Below, one piece after another: positions 37,624 to 46,492 of a DNA stretch of 64,000 bases. Position 1 is the stretch's first letter. Each line of letters starts with the position of its first letter. A model generated the notes under the pieces. The model saw only the letters and a list, made by a program, of their open reading frames with translations, was not told the DNA's origin and did no database searches. Source of the DNA: Paraburkholderia antibiotica (lineage in GTDB: Bacteria > Pseudomonadota > Gammaproteobacteria > Burkholderiales > Burkholderiaceae); NCBI RefSeq assembly GCF_012927125.1, contig NZ_JABBFZ010000001.1, positions 186,001 through 250,000 of the forward strand, written 5' to 3'. The position numbers were made by a program, and so were the translations under genes.

Positions 37624-39381
37624 ATGCACCAGGGCATCGGCTTCATTCAGGATCTGGCCGTCGTGATGGCGCTGGCCGGCGTCGTCACCGTGCTGTTCCA
37701 TCGCATGAAGCAGCCGGTGGTGCTGGGCTATATCGCGGCCGGCGTGATCATCGGGCCGTACACGCCGCCGTTCCAGCTGATCCACGACGAACAGACGATC
37801 CAGACGCTCGGCGAACTCGGCGTCGTGTTCCTGATGTTTTCGCTCGGGCTCGAATTCAGTCTGCGCAAACTGTTCAAGGTCGGCGTGACGGCGATCGTCG
37901 CGGCGCTGTCGGAGATCGTGCTGATGCTGTGGATCGGCTACGAGATCGGCAGCGCGTTCGGCTGGGGCCGGATGGACTCGCTGTTCCTCGGCGCGATTCT
38001 CGCGATCTCGTCGACCACGATCATCGTGAAAGCGCTGTCCGATCTTGGTCTCAAGCGCGAGGGCTTCGCGCAACTGGTATTCGGCATCCTGATCGTCGAG
38101 GACATTCTCGGCATCGCGATGCTGGTGCTGCTGACCGGCATCGCGCAGACCGGCCAGCTGAGCGCCGGGCTCGCCGCGATCACGCTGGGCAAGTTGCTGC
38201 TGTTCATGATGGTGTCGCTGCTGGTCGGCGTGCTGCTGGTGCCGCGCGCGCTGAACTACGTCGCGCGCGCGCATAGCGACGAGATGATGCTGGTGTCGGT
38301 GCTCGGTTTCTGCTTCGGCTTCTGCCTGCTGGTGGTCAAGCTCGATTACAGCATCGCGCTCGGCGCGTTCCTGATCGGCGCGATCATGGCCGAGTCGCGC
38401 CACCTGCACCGCATCGAGCATCTGATCGCGCCGCTGCGCGATGCGTTCTCGGCGATCTTCTTCGTGACCATCGGGCTGATGCTGAACCCCGCCGTGATGC
38501 TCGACTACGCGTGGCCGATCGCGGTGATCACGCTGGCGGTGATCGTCGGCAAGATCGTGTCGTGCGGGCTCGGCACGTTCCTCGCGGGGCGCGATGCGCG
38601 CACCTCGATGCGTGTCGGCATGACCGTGTCGCAGATCGGCGAGTTCTCGTTCATCATCGCGTCGCTCGGCGTGACGCTGAAGGTCACGAGCGGGTTCCTG
38701 TATCCGATCGCGGTCGCGGTGTCGGCGCTGACCACGTTGACCACGCCGTATCTGATCCGCGTCGCCGATCCGCTCACGCGACGGATCGCGCGAGTGATGC
38801 CCGATACGCTGTCGAACGTGTTCGGCTTGTATGGGCAATGGCTGCGCAGCCTGATCACCGAAACCGGCGAGCCGACGCTGTTCGGCATGACACGGCGGAT
38901 CATTGTGCAGATCGCGGTGAATCTCGCGTTCGTCGCGGCGATCTTTCTGGCGGTGTCGTATAGCGCGCCGTATAGCGGCCGGCTGCTCGCGCACTGGCTC
39001 GCCGACGAGCCGTTGCAGCGCGTCGTGCAGTGGAGCGTCGCGCTCGTGGTGTCGCTGCCGTTTCTGGTGGCGGTTTATCGCAAGACCAAGTCGCTCGCGT
39101 TGCTACTCGCCGAAGTCAGCGTGCAGCCGATCAGCGCGGGACGCCTGACGAGCGCGCTGCGTCACGCGATTGCCGACGTGGTGCCGATCGTGTCGATGAT
39201 CGGGGTGTTTCTGCTGGTGGCCGCGCTGTCGAGCAGCATCCTGCCGCCGACCGGGCTGCTCGTCGTGGTGATGGTGTGCGCGGCGGCGCTGCTCGCGCTG
39301 GTATGGCGCTGGTGCGTGAAGATCCACGCGTCGATGCAGATTGCCTTGCGGGAGACTTTCGAGGAACAGCCGGATCCTTGA
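37624..39381 (+). CDS. CPA2-family cation:proton antiporter without a TrkA-N domain
   Basis: A 585-residue membrane protein. Residues 1 to about 390 form the Na+/H+ exchanger domain, with GYIAAGVIIGPYTPP, LGLEFSLRKL, SSTTIIVKAL and LDYSIALGAFLIGAIMAES. Most KefB/YbaL relatives then carry a cytosolic Rossmann TrkA-N domain, but here the rest is another set of about four membrane helices (near 420–560) and a short tail. It probably exchanges K+ or Na+ for H+; substrate is not certain. The ATG at 37624 follows an AAGGAA site. Confidence 0.87.
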   Translation: MHQGIGFIQDLAVVMALAGVVTVLFHRMKQPVVLGYIAAGVIIGPYTPPFQLIHDEQTIQTLGELGVVFLMFSLGLEFSLRKLFKVGVTAIVAALSEIVLMLWIGYEIGSAFGWGRMDSLFLGAILAISSTTIIVKALSDLGLKREGFAQLVFGILIVEDILGIAMLVLLTGIAQTGQLSAGLAAITLGKLLLFMMVSLLVGVLLVPRALNYVARAHSDEMMLVSVLGFCFGFCLLVVKLDYSIALGAFLIGAIMAESRHLHRIEHLIAPLRDAFSAIFFVTIGLMLNPAVMLDYAWPIAVITLAVIVGKIVSCGLGTFLAGRDARTSMRVGMTVSQIGEFSFIIASLGVTLKVTSGFLYPIAVAVSALTTLTTPYLIRVADPLTRRIARVMPDTLSNVFGLYGQWLRSLITETGEPTLFGMTRRIIVQIAVNLAFVAAIFLAVSYSAPYSGRLLAHWLADEPLQRVVQWSVALVVSLPFLVAVYRKTKSLALLLAEVSVQPISAGRLTSALRHAIADVVPIVSMIGVFLLVAALSSSILPPTGLLVVVMVCAAALLALVWRWCVKIHASMQIALRETFEEQPDP

Positions 39382-39554
39382 GCGGGGCAGAAGCGTCGCG
39401 CCGCAACGGAGCGAAGCCGCAGGAGTCCAAAACGGTTTTGTGTCACACGCGGCAACAATGTGAGCAATTGTGTGCGGGTTTGCCGGGCCTGCTGCGCTGA
39501 CGGATAATCAGGGCATATTCATTCGTTCGCGCAAAAGGCGCCTGTCTGACAGTC

Positions 39555-41045
39555 ATGAGCGAAAACAAACCCGAAAACGCCGGCACGACCGGCAGTCCTT
39601 CGCCGGTTTCTCCCGCGCCGACCGGCGCGCCGGCCACCTCCCTCCCACCGTCGCATGAAGACGCTACCCAGGCGCCGCTCAAGGAAACGAGCCGCGCCGA
39701 TGAGGAAGCGACCGTGCGATCGTCGACCGACGATCCGATCAGCGCATCGGCGTTAACGCCCGAAGATCCGCAAACCGCGCGGCGGCGCGATGCTGCCGAG
39801 GCGCGCAGCGCCGCCGCGGCCTCCACCGCGCAGCAGGAAGCCGAGGCGCACGAGCGTGACGCACGGCGCGGCGGCAGTCCGGCGGGCGCAGCGCAGAGCG
39901 CCCGCCAGGTCGGCGGCGCCGGCGGCGCGAAGGCCGAACTGGCGCGGCAGCCGCAACCGCAGCCGGCCACGGTGACGAGCGAACCGCTCACGCGCGCATC
40001 GGCGCCGCTGGGCGCCGCGGACATCGCCACCGACGCGGACGTCGCCACCGAAGACGCGCCTGCCACCACCGCGCGTGCGGCCGGCTCGCCGCCGCCGGGC
40101 TTCGGCGCGGCGCCCGATTTCAGCGCGACCAATCCGCCGCCGCCCAACGCACTACCGCCGTCGCCGCCGCGCTATCTGCGCCAGAACGATTCGGCGTGGA
40201 GCGTGTTCGGCCGCATCATCGCGGCGCGGGCGCGGCAGCTGTTCGATCGCGCGGGCCAGCGGATCACGCAACGCACGCTGCGCATCGGCGTGTCGGCGCG
40301 CATCTTCCACCCGGAGCCGGGCGCGAAGGGGCTGCGCGGCAAGACACTGCAGTATCTGGAGGAGTCGATCGCGCATTGGGTGATGTCGCGCGACGTGCTC
40401 GTGTTCATGATTCCGACCGTCGGGCATCAGGGCATGCTGCACCCGAGCAACATCCGCCTGCGCGACTACGCGAAGCATCTCGACGGCCTGCTGCTGCAAG
40501 GCGGCGCCGACGTGTCGCCGCAGACTTACGCGGAAGCGGCGAGCAGTCACGAGTGGCCCGGCGACCGCGTGCGCGACATGTACGAGCTGGAGCTGCTGCA
40601 TGAGTTCATCGAGTCGGGCAAGCCGGTGCTGGGCGTGTGCCGCGGCTGCCAGCTGATCAATGTCGCGTTCGGCGGCACGCTGTACCAGGACATCGCGACC
40701 GATGTGCCGACCGCCAGCACGCACGTCAACGAGGACTACGATCAGCACCGGCACGGCGTGCATTTCCCGGACGGCTCGACGCTGTTGAACATGTTCCCGG
40801 GACGGCGCGATGCGATCGTCAACTCGATTCACCACCAGGCGGTGAAGACGCTCGGCCGCGATCTGAACATCGAGGCGGTGTCGGCGTCGGATGGCCTGAT
40901 CGAGGCGGTGCGCTACCGGCGCGCGCCATTCGTGATGGGGGTGCAGTGGCATCCGGAGTTTCATCGCGCGGGTGGTCCGGAACTGCTCGATTGCACGCCG
41001 TTGCTCGATACGTTTCTGCGCGTGGCGCGGGAGACGCGCTTTTAG
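39555..41045 (+). CDS. Peptidase C26 (gamma-glutamyl-GABA hydrolase-like) with long disordered N-terminus
   Basis: The C-terminal half (about residues 230–496) is a class I glutamine amidotransferase-like hydrolase: LLQGGADVSPQTY, GKPVLGVCRGCQLIN with the nucleophile Cys, and VQWHPEFH with the catalytic His. Relatives such as PuuD cleave gamma-glutamyl-GABA in putrescine breakdown. The first 210 residues are Ala/Pro/Ser/Thr-rich with no fold signs and end in a proline run; most family members lack this. The ATG at 39555 has no clear ribosome binding site, so a start closer to the domain cannot be excluded. A terminator follows. Confidence 0.85.
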   Translation: MSENKPENAGTTGSPSPVSPAPTGAPATSLPPSHEDATQAPLKETSRADEEATVRSSTDDPISASALTPEDPQTARRRDAAEARSAAAASTAQQEAEAHERDARRGGSPAGAAQSARQVGGAGGAKAELARQPQPQPATVTSEPLTRASAPLGAADIATDADVATEDAPATTARAAGSPPPGFGAAPDFSATNPPPPNALPPSPPRYLRQNDSAWSVFGRIIAARARQLFDRAGQRITQRTLRIGVSARIFHPEPGAKGLRGKTLQYLEESIAHWVMSRDVLVFMIPTVGHQGMLHPSNIRLRDYAKHLDGLLLQGGADVSPQTYAEAASSHEWPGDRVRDMYELELLHEFIESGKPVLGVCRGCQLINVAFGGTLYQDIATDVPTASTHVNEDYDQHRHGVHFPDGSTLLNMFPGRRDAIVNSIHHQAVKTLGRDLNIEAVSASDGLIEAVRYRRAPFVMGVQWHPEFHRAGGPELLDCTPLLDTFLRVARETRF

Positions 41046-41104
41046 GCACGGTGGGGCGTCGGTTCGATCTGACCGCGTGCCGAGGCCCGGACACCGCAGA
41101 GAGA

Positions 41105-41146
41105 CAAAAAACCCGCGAAGTCGTCAGGCTTCGCGGTTTTTTTTTA
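41105..41146. terminator. Terminator after the peptidase C26 gene
   Basis: AACCCGCGAAG pairs with CTTCGCGGTTT around an 8-base loop; A5 on the left and T9 on the right make it work in both directions between two convergent genes. Confidence 0.9.
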
Positions 41147-41539
41147 TTGAGCCGCGTGACACACGGCCTCGACACGGTTGCCGGCGGGGTCGATCAGAAA
41201 CGCCGCGTAGTAATCGCGATGGTAATGAGGTCTCAAGCCGGGCTCTCCGTCGGACCGGCCGCCTGCTGACAGTCCGGCCCGGAAAAATGCATCCACGTGC
41301 TCGCGGGAGGGCGCCTTGAAGCACCAGTGTCGTTTGTTCTGCGCGATGTCGCCGGGATCCAGATAGATCGCCAGATAGGACGATGTCGTGTCGTCGCTGC
41401 TGCAACGCTCGCCATAACTGAGTGCGTTGGGCCGGTCGTAGACCTTGGGTGCGTCGAGGGCGGTCATGACGGCGTCGTAAAAGATCCGCGCCATCTCAAT
41501 ATCGGGAACGCCAATTGACACGTGATCGAGAAGTTGCAT
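41144..41539 (-). CDS. VOC-superfamily protein (glyoxalase/bleomycin resistance fold)
   Basis: A 131-residue protein with the opening LLDHVSIGVPDIEMARIFYD and the closing YYAAFLIDPAGNRVEAVCH, both typical of VOC metal-binding repeats. The His in the opening and the Glu near the end are likely metal ligands. Substrate unknown. The ATG at 41539 has GGAG eight bases upstream and is better than an upstream in-frame ATG at 41668. The 3' end reaches the shared terminator. Confidence 0.85.
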   Translation of the reverse strand: MQLLDHVSIGVPDIEMARIFYDAVMTALDAPKVYDRPNALSYGERCSSDDTTSSYLAIYLDPGDIAQNKRHWCFKAPSREHVDAFFRAGLSAGGRSDGEPGLRPHYHRDYYAAFLIDPAGNRVEAVCHAAQ

Positions 41540-41953
41540 CGCATTTGCTCCGTGGAATTCAGGCGAGTTTATACGAGCATGCTTTATCCAGAGAAATAGG
41601 GTCGGTCGGCCGACCGCATCGGAACGAAGTTGCTCTGACGTGATTGATGCCATGCATTCACGCTGCAAAAACGCTCAGAGCGTGATTTGCAGCCAGATCC
41701 GAACCTTGTCTTCCCATTCGCTCGGCGGCGCGCCGCTTGCCCCATTATTTTTCGAAATAATCAGGAATCCCGGATTTTTCTGATTGCCATTATTTCGCGA
41801 TATAAATTCGAGATAGAGAGTTTCGCGGATAAACGCTATTTCAACGACCTATCTCGATTTTGAGTGCGTAGAGACAACAGTTCAGCACTTCGCCTCGCAA
41901 CGAATCCGCGAGATAATCATCGGCTATTCAGAATTTGCGTGGAGCAGGTAGGT
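41540..41953. other. AT-rich intergenic region with a TTCG-loop hairpin
   Basis: This 414-bp gap between the divergent VOC and DUF2968 genes is much more AT-rich than the window average, mainly at 41740–41860. It holds a hairpin of two 7-base arms (ATTATTT/AAATAAT, 41744–41761) closing a TTCG tetraloop. No gene was found. Promoters for both flanking genes must lie here. Confidence 0.55.
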
Positions 41954-42733
41954 ATGACGTATCCCTTGATCATCCGACGCGCGGTGCTGCTGGCAAGCAC
42001 TTATGCGCTGTGGCATGCGGGTGTCGCAATGGCAGGGCAGGACGGGGGCACCGCGCCGCTGGCCGGCACGCGCCCGGCCGTGAGCGAACTGACGCCGCAA
42101 CCGGACGCGGCGGGACAGGGCGTCGCGGGTCAGGGCGGTGCGTCCGCGAACGCCGCCGATGCAACGGCAGACGCGCAGGCAGGCGCCATGGCCACATCCG
42201 GCACCGCGCGCGGCGACGTCGCCGAACTGATGCAGCTGATTCACGACGCCGACCTGAGCGAGTTGCGCACCACCTATAACGGCAGCTACGGCGCGAGCCT
42301 GTTCTTCTACCCGTCGCGGATGACGTATTACGTCGCGCTCTTTCAGGACAAACATTTCTGGCGCGTGATCCGCTCGGATTCGGCCGAGCGCGCGGAAGCG
42401 ATCTACGCCGATTTCGCGCAGCAGACCGAGAAACTCGCGGACATCGAGATTCGTCGCACGCAATTGCAGGCTCAGAACGCGTATCTGCAAGCGATCATCG
42501 AGACCTCGCAGACGCAGGCGCAGCGGTTGAAGGCCGATATCGACGTCGCGCGCACGCAGCAGGCGAAGGTCGACGATCATCAGCGGCAGACTCGCGGCGA
42601 AGCGCTCGCGTTGCGCGCGGAGCGCGACAGGGCGCAGGCGCAATTGCGCGCGGTGCAGAGCCAGGTCATGCAATTGCAGCAGCAGACGGAACTCGGTTTG
42701 CCCGGACAGAAAGGCTTGCCGCCGCAGAAATAA
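41954..42733 (+). CDS. DUF2968-family exported coiled-coil protein
   Basis: A 259-residue protein. The start has a hydrophobic signal-like segment (LIIRRAVLLASTYALWHAGVA) that is probably cleaved at AMA. An Ala/Gly/Asp-rich linker follows (35–85), then the conserved part with SELRTTYNGSYGASLFFYP and YYVALFQDKHFWRVI, and a long coiled coil of heptads (about 155–250) rich in Gln and Arg. The family is largely confined to Burkholderiales and has no known function. A GGAG site precedes the ATG, which is preferred over an upstream one at 41864. A terminator follows. Confidence 0.82.
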   Translation: MTYPLIIRRAVLLASTYALWHAGVAMAGQDGGTAPLAGTRPAVSELTPQPDAAGQGVAGQGGASANAADATADAQAGAMATSGTARGDVAELMQLIHDADLSELRTTYNGSYGASLFFYPSRMTYYVALFQDKHFWRVIRSDSAERAEAIYADFAQQTEKLADIEIRRTQLQAQNAYLQAIIETSQTQAQRLKADIDVARTQQAKVDDHQRQTRGEALALRAERDRAQAQLRAVQSQVMQLQQQTELGLPGQKGLPPQK

Positions 42734-42774
42734 CGGCGACAAAGAACGGCGACAAAAACCAGCGACAAAAACAG

Positions 42775-42809
42775 AAAGCCCGGCTGTGCATCACAGCCGG
42801 GCTTTTTTG
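42775..42809. terminator. Terminator after the DUF2968 gene
   Basis: GAAAGCCCGGCTGTG pairs with CACAGCCGGGCTTT; the plus strand continues with T6. It separates two convergent genes (ends 42733 and 42899). Confidence 0.92.
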
Positions 42810-42898
42810 TATGGATTGGCGCCGATCCGGACGATGGGCCGCGAACGCTCAGTTCACCGTAGCTTTGCCGCGGATTTCAGCAAACCGGGCGTGCGAAT

Positions 42899-44044
42899 CT
42901 AGTGTGCGAATTGGTCGGGAATTTCCGTGACGCGTCGCTGCGACAGGTGATTCATCCACTCGGTGCTGCTCGCGGGCGCGGCATTCGACGCGGCAGCGCG
43001 CGGCAAGGAAGCGGTGTCGTGCAGATGCAGCGCAGCCGAGGTCGTGACGGACGCGTAGTCGTCGTTGGCCCAGGACTGCGCGGCGGATGCTGTGTTTTTC
43101 GCCGCCGATTTTGCCGCCGATGCCATCTCCGGACGCGCATGCGAACGCGTGGCGTGCGGCAGCCCGTATTCGTGCGATGCCGGATCCGCCGCGTAGCGAT
43201 AGGCTGGCTGGCGAGGCGTTTGTGTTTGCGGGCGCACCGCTTGCCGTGCGGATTGCGAGCGGGTATCGGCGGTATTGCCGGTCTCGGCGGTGAGCGCCGT
43301 GCGCGGTGCGGCTTCCCGAACCGAAGCAGAGACAGGCGCGCGCACGGACGCAGACTCGGCGCCGGCGCCGGCCTTGGACCCTGGCTCAGCCGTGACGGCT
43401 GGCGGCGCCACATCCGCATGCACCGGCGCGACAGGCGAAGTTTGCGCGGTGGTCGCACCGACCGCTGCCGCATCACGACTTGCCACTTCATTCGACCGAG
43501 GCGACGCCACCGGCGCCTCACCGCGAGCCATCAGTGCCTGCACCGGTTTCAGCAGGTTACTGACGATCTGCCGGTACGCGAGATCGTCATACCGACCGAA
43601 CAGGAACCATGCGAACGCCGCCAGGCAGCCAAGCGCGCAAACGCTGCCGATAACCTTCTGCCGATGCCGTGCCGCGCGACGCCGCGCGCTTCCCGGCGCA
43701 CGCGGCTTCAGTTCGACGCGCACGGGGTGCCGGGGGCCGTTGTGTACCATAGCGATCGTCGGACCGCGCGGAACCGGCTTGGTGGCGGGCTTTGCGGTCA
43801 CCCGGCGTTCGTCGACCAGCATGCCGTCGATCTTGACCCACTGCCCATACGACAGCAGATCGTGATCGTCGATGCAGACCGTGCGCAGCAGCGCGGCGTA
43901 CAGCATCTCGAGTTCAGCCCGCCAGCGCTCCCCGACCCGCAGCAACGACCAGTCGCGCCCGAACGGCTCGGGCAGATGCGCGAGCGGACGCAGGCGGGGC
44001 AGCGCATAAGCGCCTTCAATCAAGGTGAACGGCGTGCTGGACAT
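42899..44044 (-). CDS. Unknown single-pass membrane protein with disordered periplasmic tail
   Basis: A 381-residue protein I do not recognise. Residues 1–75 look folded and contain an enzyme-free, aromatic-rich region (GRDWSLLRVGERWRAELEML; DDHDLLSYGQWVKIDGMLVD). A basic stretch (95–130, RRRAARHRQK) precedes one clear membrane helix (about 131–148, VIGSVCALGCLAAFAWFLF), giving an N-in/C-out topology. The rest, about 220 residues, is Ala/Ser/Pro/Thr-rich with no fold signs and ends in PDQFAH. A GGAAG site precedes the ATG. The closely spaced TTG-free, high-GC codon use is like its neighbours. Confidence 0.72.
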   Translation of the reverse strand: MSSTPFTLIEGAYALPRLRPLAHLPEPFGRDWSLLRVGERWRAELEMLYAALLRTVCIDDHDLLSYGQWVKIDGMLVDERRVTAKPATKPVPRGPTIAMVHNGPRHPVRVELKPRAPGSARRRAARHRQKVIGSVCALGCLAAFAWFLFGRYDDLAYRQIVSNLLKPVQALMARGEAPVASPRSNEVASRDAAAVGATTAQTSPVAPVHADVAPPAVTAEPGSKAGAGAESASVRAPVSASVREAAPRTALTAETGNTADTRSQSARQAVRPQTQTPRQPAYRYAADPASHEYGLPHATRSHARPEMASAAKSAAKNTASAAQSWANDDYASVTTSAALHLHDTASLPRAAASNAAPASSTEWMNHLSQRRVTEIPDQFAH

Positions 44045-44206
44045 CGGTTGCTTCCGGTATCCGTGACAGAACAGCTGGTGAGGCAGTCACGGAATCTGTA
44101 GGAGACCGACGAAATTATCGGCAATAAAAAATAATGCCTCGAAACGGCCATCCGAAGGTTCAGATAACTCCGAAAAATGCGAATCGTGCCCGCGCGGTGG
44201 CTGCGC

Positions 44207-44731
44207 TCAGGGCGTCAACCGGTACACATAGCGCAACGCGGTGATGTCGACGCCGCCCATCTGGTCGGGTTCCGCGCCGACGAAGCGCCAGCCGTGCCGT
44301 TCGTAAAAACCGATCGCCGGCGTATTGCCCTCGAGCACGTACAGATACAGCTGCGCTTCGCCCTGCGCGCGCGCCCAGTCCTCGGCCGCGCGCATCAGCG
44401 TCCGGCCGACGCCGATGCCCTGGTAGCCGGGCAGCGCATGCAGGTTGTCGAGCAGCACGCCCCACGCGGACTCCGGCTGACGCTCGACGCATACGAAGCC
44501 GGTCGGCTCGCCGCGCAGCTCGGCGATCAGCACGATGCGCCGTTCGCCGCCCGGCGCGCACATGCGCGCCTCCCAGTAGGCGGCGCGTTCGCGCGTGACG
44601 TCGCCGTCGAGAAACGCGTCGGGCAACAGCCCGCGATAGGTGGCCTGCCAGCTGGCGCTATGAATCGACGCGATCAGCGCGGCGTCGGCGGGTGTGGCCG
44701 GGCGCAGGGAAAGGGCAGGGGTGGTTCGCAT
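44207..44731 (-). CDS. GNAT-family N-acetyltransferase
   Basis: A 174-residue protein with the acetyl-CoA-binding motif A as LPGYQGIGVGRTLMRAAEDW (about 105–124), and the later ALSFYERHGW-like NTPAIGFYERHGWRFV. The substrate cannot be told. The ATG at 44731 is chosen because the family starts at LSLRPATPADA; the open frame reaches upstream to 44875 without a good start. It diverges from the MFS transporter gene. Confidence 0.87.
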   Translation of the reverse strand: MRTTPALSLRPATPADAALIASIHSASWQATYRGLLPDAFLDGDVTRERAAYWEARMCAPGGERRIVLIAELRGEPTGFVCVERQPESAWGVLLDNLHALPGYQGIGVGRTLMRAAEDWARAQGEAQLYLYVLEGNTPAIGFYERHGWRFVGAEPDQMGGVDITALRYVYRLTP

Positions 44732-45072
44732 CGTCGTAGTAATAGTGGCAATCGACTCATTGGCCTCTCGCGGAGAGTCTACCGCGCTGCTTCCCCGGAT
44801 GCCGTGCGTAAGTAAACTGTATGCGTTTCGCGGCGACGTTATCAGCAGTAACATTACGTGGCACGGGCACCGCATGAATCACAACGTTTACCCTTATATC
44901 GCGTGAGCGCTGTGCGCAGCAGAATGCGGCGCCCCGCGCGTGTCCGTTTCGTCACAGTTTCGCGTCCGTCCGCGGCATCCGCTTGCCAACCGCAGTGGAT
45001 TGGTTCAACTGCCCAATCGTCATGGTCCGCGTCGATCCGCCGGACCGGACGACGGGCTCATCCGAGAGTGTC
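44732..45072. other. Intergenic region between the GNAT and MFS genes
   Basis: About 340 bases that should contain two divergent promoters. A relatively AT-rich segment lies at 44805–44905. No RNA gene, repeat or strong hairpin was seen. A GAGAG ribosome binding site lies just before 45073. Confidence 0.45.
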
Positions 45073-46374
45073 ATGTCTACTGCGACCCACGCTACTTCCG
45101 CCACGGAAGAATCCAAGTTCAAGACCGTTTTCCGCGTCGTCAGCGGCAACTTTCTTGAAATGTACGACTTCATGGTCTACGGCTACTACGCTTCGGCGAT
45201 CGCCAAGACCTACTTCCCGAGCGGCAGCGATTTCGCTTCGCTGATGCTGTCGCTGTCCGTGTTCGGCGCGGGCTTCCTGATGCGTCCGCTCGGCGCGATC
45301 GTGCTCGGCGCCTACATCGACCATCACGGCCGTCGCAAGGGCCTGATCCTCACGCTGAGCCTGATGGCGCTCGGCACGCTCACCGTCGCGACGATACCAG
45401 GCTACGCGACCATCGGGCTCGTGGCGCCGGTGCTCGTGCTGCTCGGCCGGCTGCTGCAAGGCTTCTCGGCCGGCGCCGAGCTTGGCGGCGTGTCGGTGTA
45501 TCTGTCGGAAATCGCGACGAAGGGCAACAAGGGTTTCTATTGCTCGTGGCAGTCCGGCAGCCAGCAGGTCGCGGTGGTGTTCGCCGCGCTGATCGGCGTG
45601 GGGCTCAACAAGATTCTTCCCGCCGACCAGATGTTCGCGTGGGGCTGGCGCGTGCCGTTCCTGATCGGCTGCCTGATCGTGCCGTTCCTGTTTTTCATCC
45701 GCCGCTCGCTGCAGGAAACCGAGGAGTTCACGGCGCGCAAGCATCGTCCGAGCATCGGCGAGATCCTGAAGTCGATGGCCGCGAACTATCCGATCGTGCT
45801 GGGCGGCATGGGCATGGTCATCATGACGACCGTGTCGTTCTACATGATCACCGCCTATACGCCGACCTTCGGCAAGGAAGTGCTGAAGCTGTCGGCGATC
45901 GACGCGCTCGTCGTTACCGTGTGCGTCGGTCTCTCGAATCTGATCTGGCTGCCGCTCGCGGGCGCGTTGTCGGATCGCATCGGTCGCCGTCCGGTGCTGC
46001 TCGCGTTCACGATCCTGACGATCCTCACCGCGTATCCGGCGCTGCAGTGGCTGGTCGCGGAGCCGTCGTTCGCGCGGCTGCTGGCCGTGCAGCTGTGGCT
46101 GTCGTTCCTGTACGGCAGCTATAACGGCGCGATGGTCGTCGCGCTGACCGAGGTGATGCCGGTCGAAGTGCGTACCGCGGGCTTCTCGCTCGCGTACAGT
46201 CTCGCGACGACGATCGGCGGCTTCACGCCGGCCATCGCGACGCTGCTGATCCACGTGACCAACAACAAGGCGGCGCCGGGTCTGGTGCTCGGCGTGGCGG
46301 CGATCTGCGGGCTGCTCGCGACGCTGTTCCTGTACCGCACGCCGGAGGCGCGCAATCAGTATCGGGCGGCCTGA
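45073..46374 (+). CDS. MFS metabolite:H+ symporter (citrate/tricarballylate type)
   Basis: A 433-residue, 12-helix transporter of the metabolite:H+ symporter subfamily. [19 protein letters not shown] at the first helix, [21 protein letters not shown] (the loop 2–3 motif) and [20 protein letters not shown] are those of CitA/TcuC-like carriers for citrate and similar tri- and dicarboxylates. Second-half motif [13 protein letters not shown] is intact. The ATG at 45073 gives a normal N-terminus; the open frame upstream from 44983 is not used. A terminator follows 20 bases after the stop. Confidence 0.9.
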   Translation: MSTATHATSATEESKFKTVFRVVSGNFLEMYDFMVYGYYASAIAKTYFPSGSDFASLMLSLSVFGAGFLMRPLGAIVLGAYIDHHGRRKGLILTLSLMALGTLTVATIPGYATIGLVAPVLVLLGRLLQGFSAGAELGGVSVYLSEIATKGNKGFYCSWQSGSQQVAVVFAALIGVGLNKILPADQMFAWGWRVPFLIGCLIVPFLFFIRRSLQETEEFTARKHRPSIGEILKSMAANYPIVLGGMGMVIMTTVSFYMITAYTPTFGKEVLKLSAIDALVVTVCVGLSNLIWLPLAGALSDRIGRRPVLLAFTILTILTAYPALQWLVAEPSFARLLAVQLWLSFLYGSYNGAMVVALTEVMPVEVRTAGFSLAYSLATTIGGFTPAIATLLIHVTNNKAAPGLVLGVAAICGLLATLFLYRTPEARNQYRAA

Positions 46375-46395
46375 CGGTTCCGTTCGTTGCTCCGA

Positions 46396-46430
46396 AAACA
46401 AAAAACCCCGCGCAAGCGGGGTTTTTTATT
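46396..46430. terminator. Terminator after the MFS transporter
   Basis: AAAACCCCGC and GCGGGGTTTT pair around a short loop, with A-rich sequence before and T6 after; it lies between convergent genes. Confidence 0.9.
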
Positions 46431-46492
46431 GGCCGGACGGTGCCGGCGCATTGTGCGCATTGCGTGCATTGTTGCGCATGGCCGCGCTCGCG

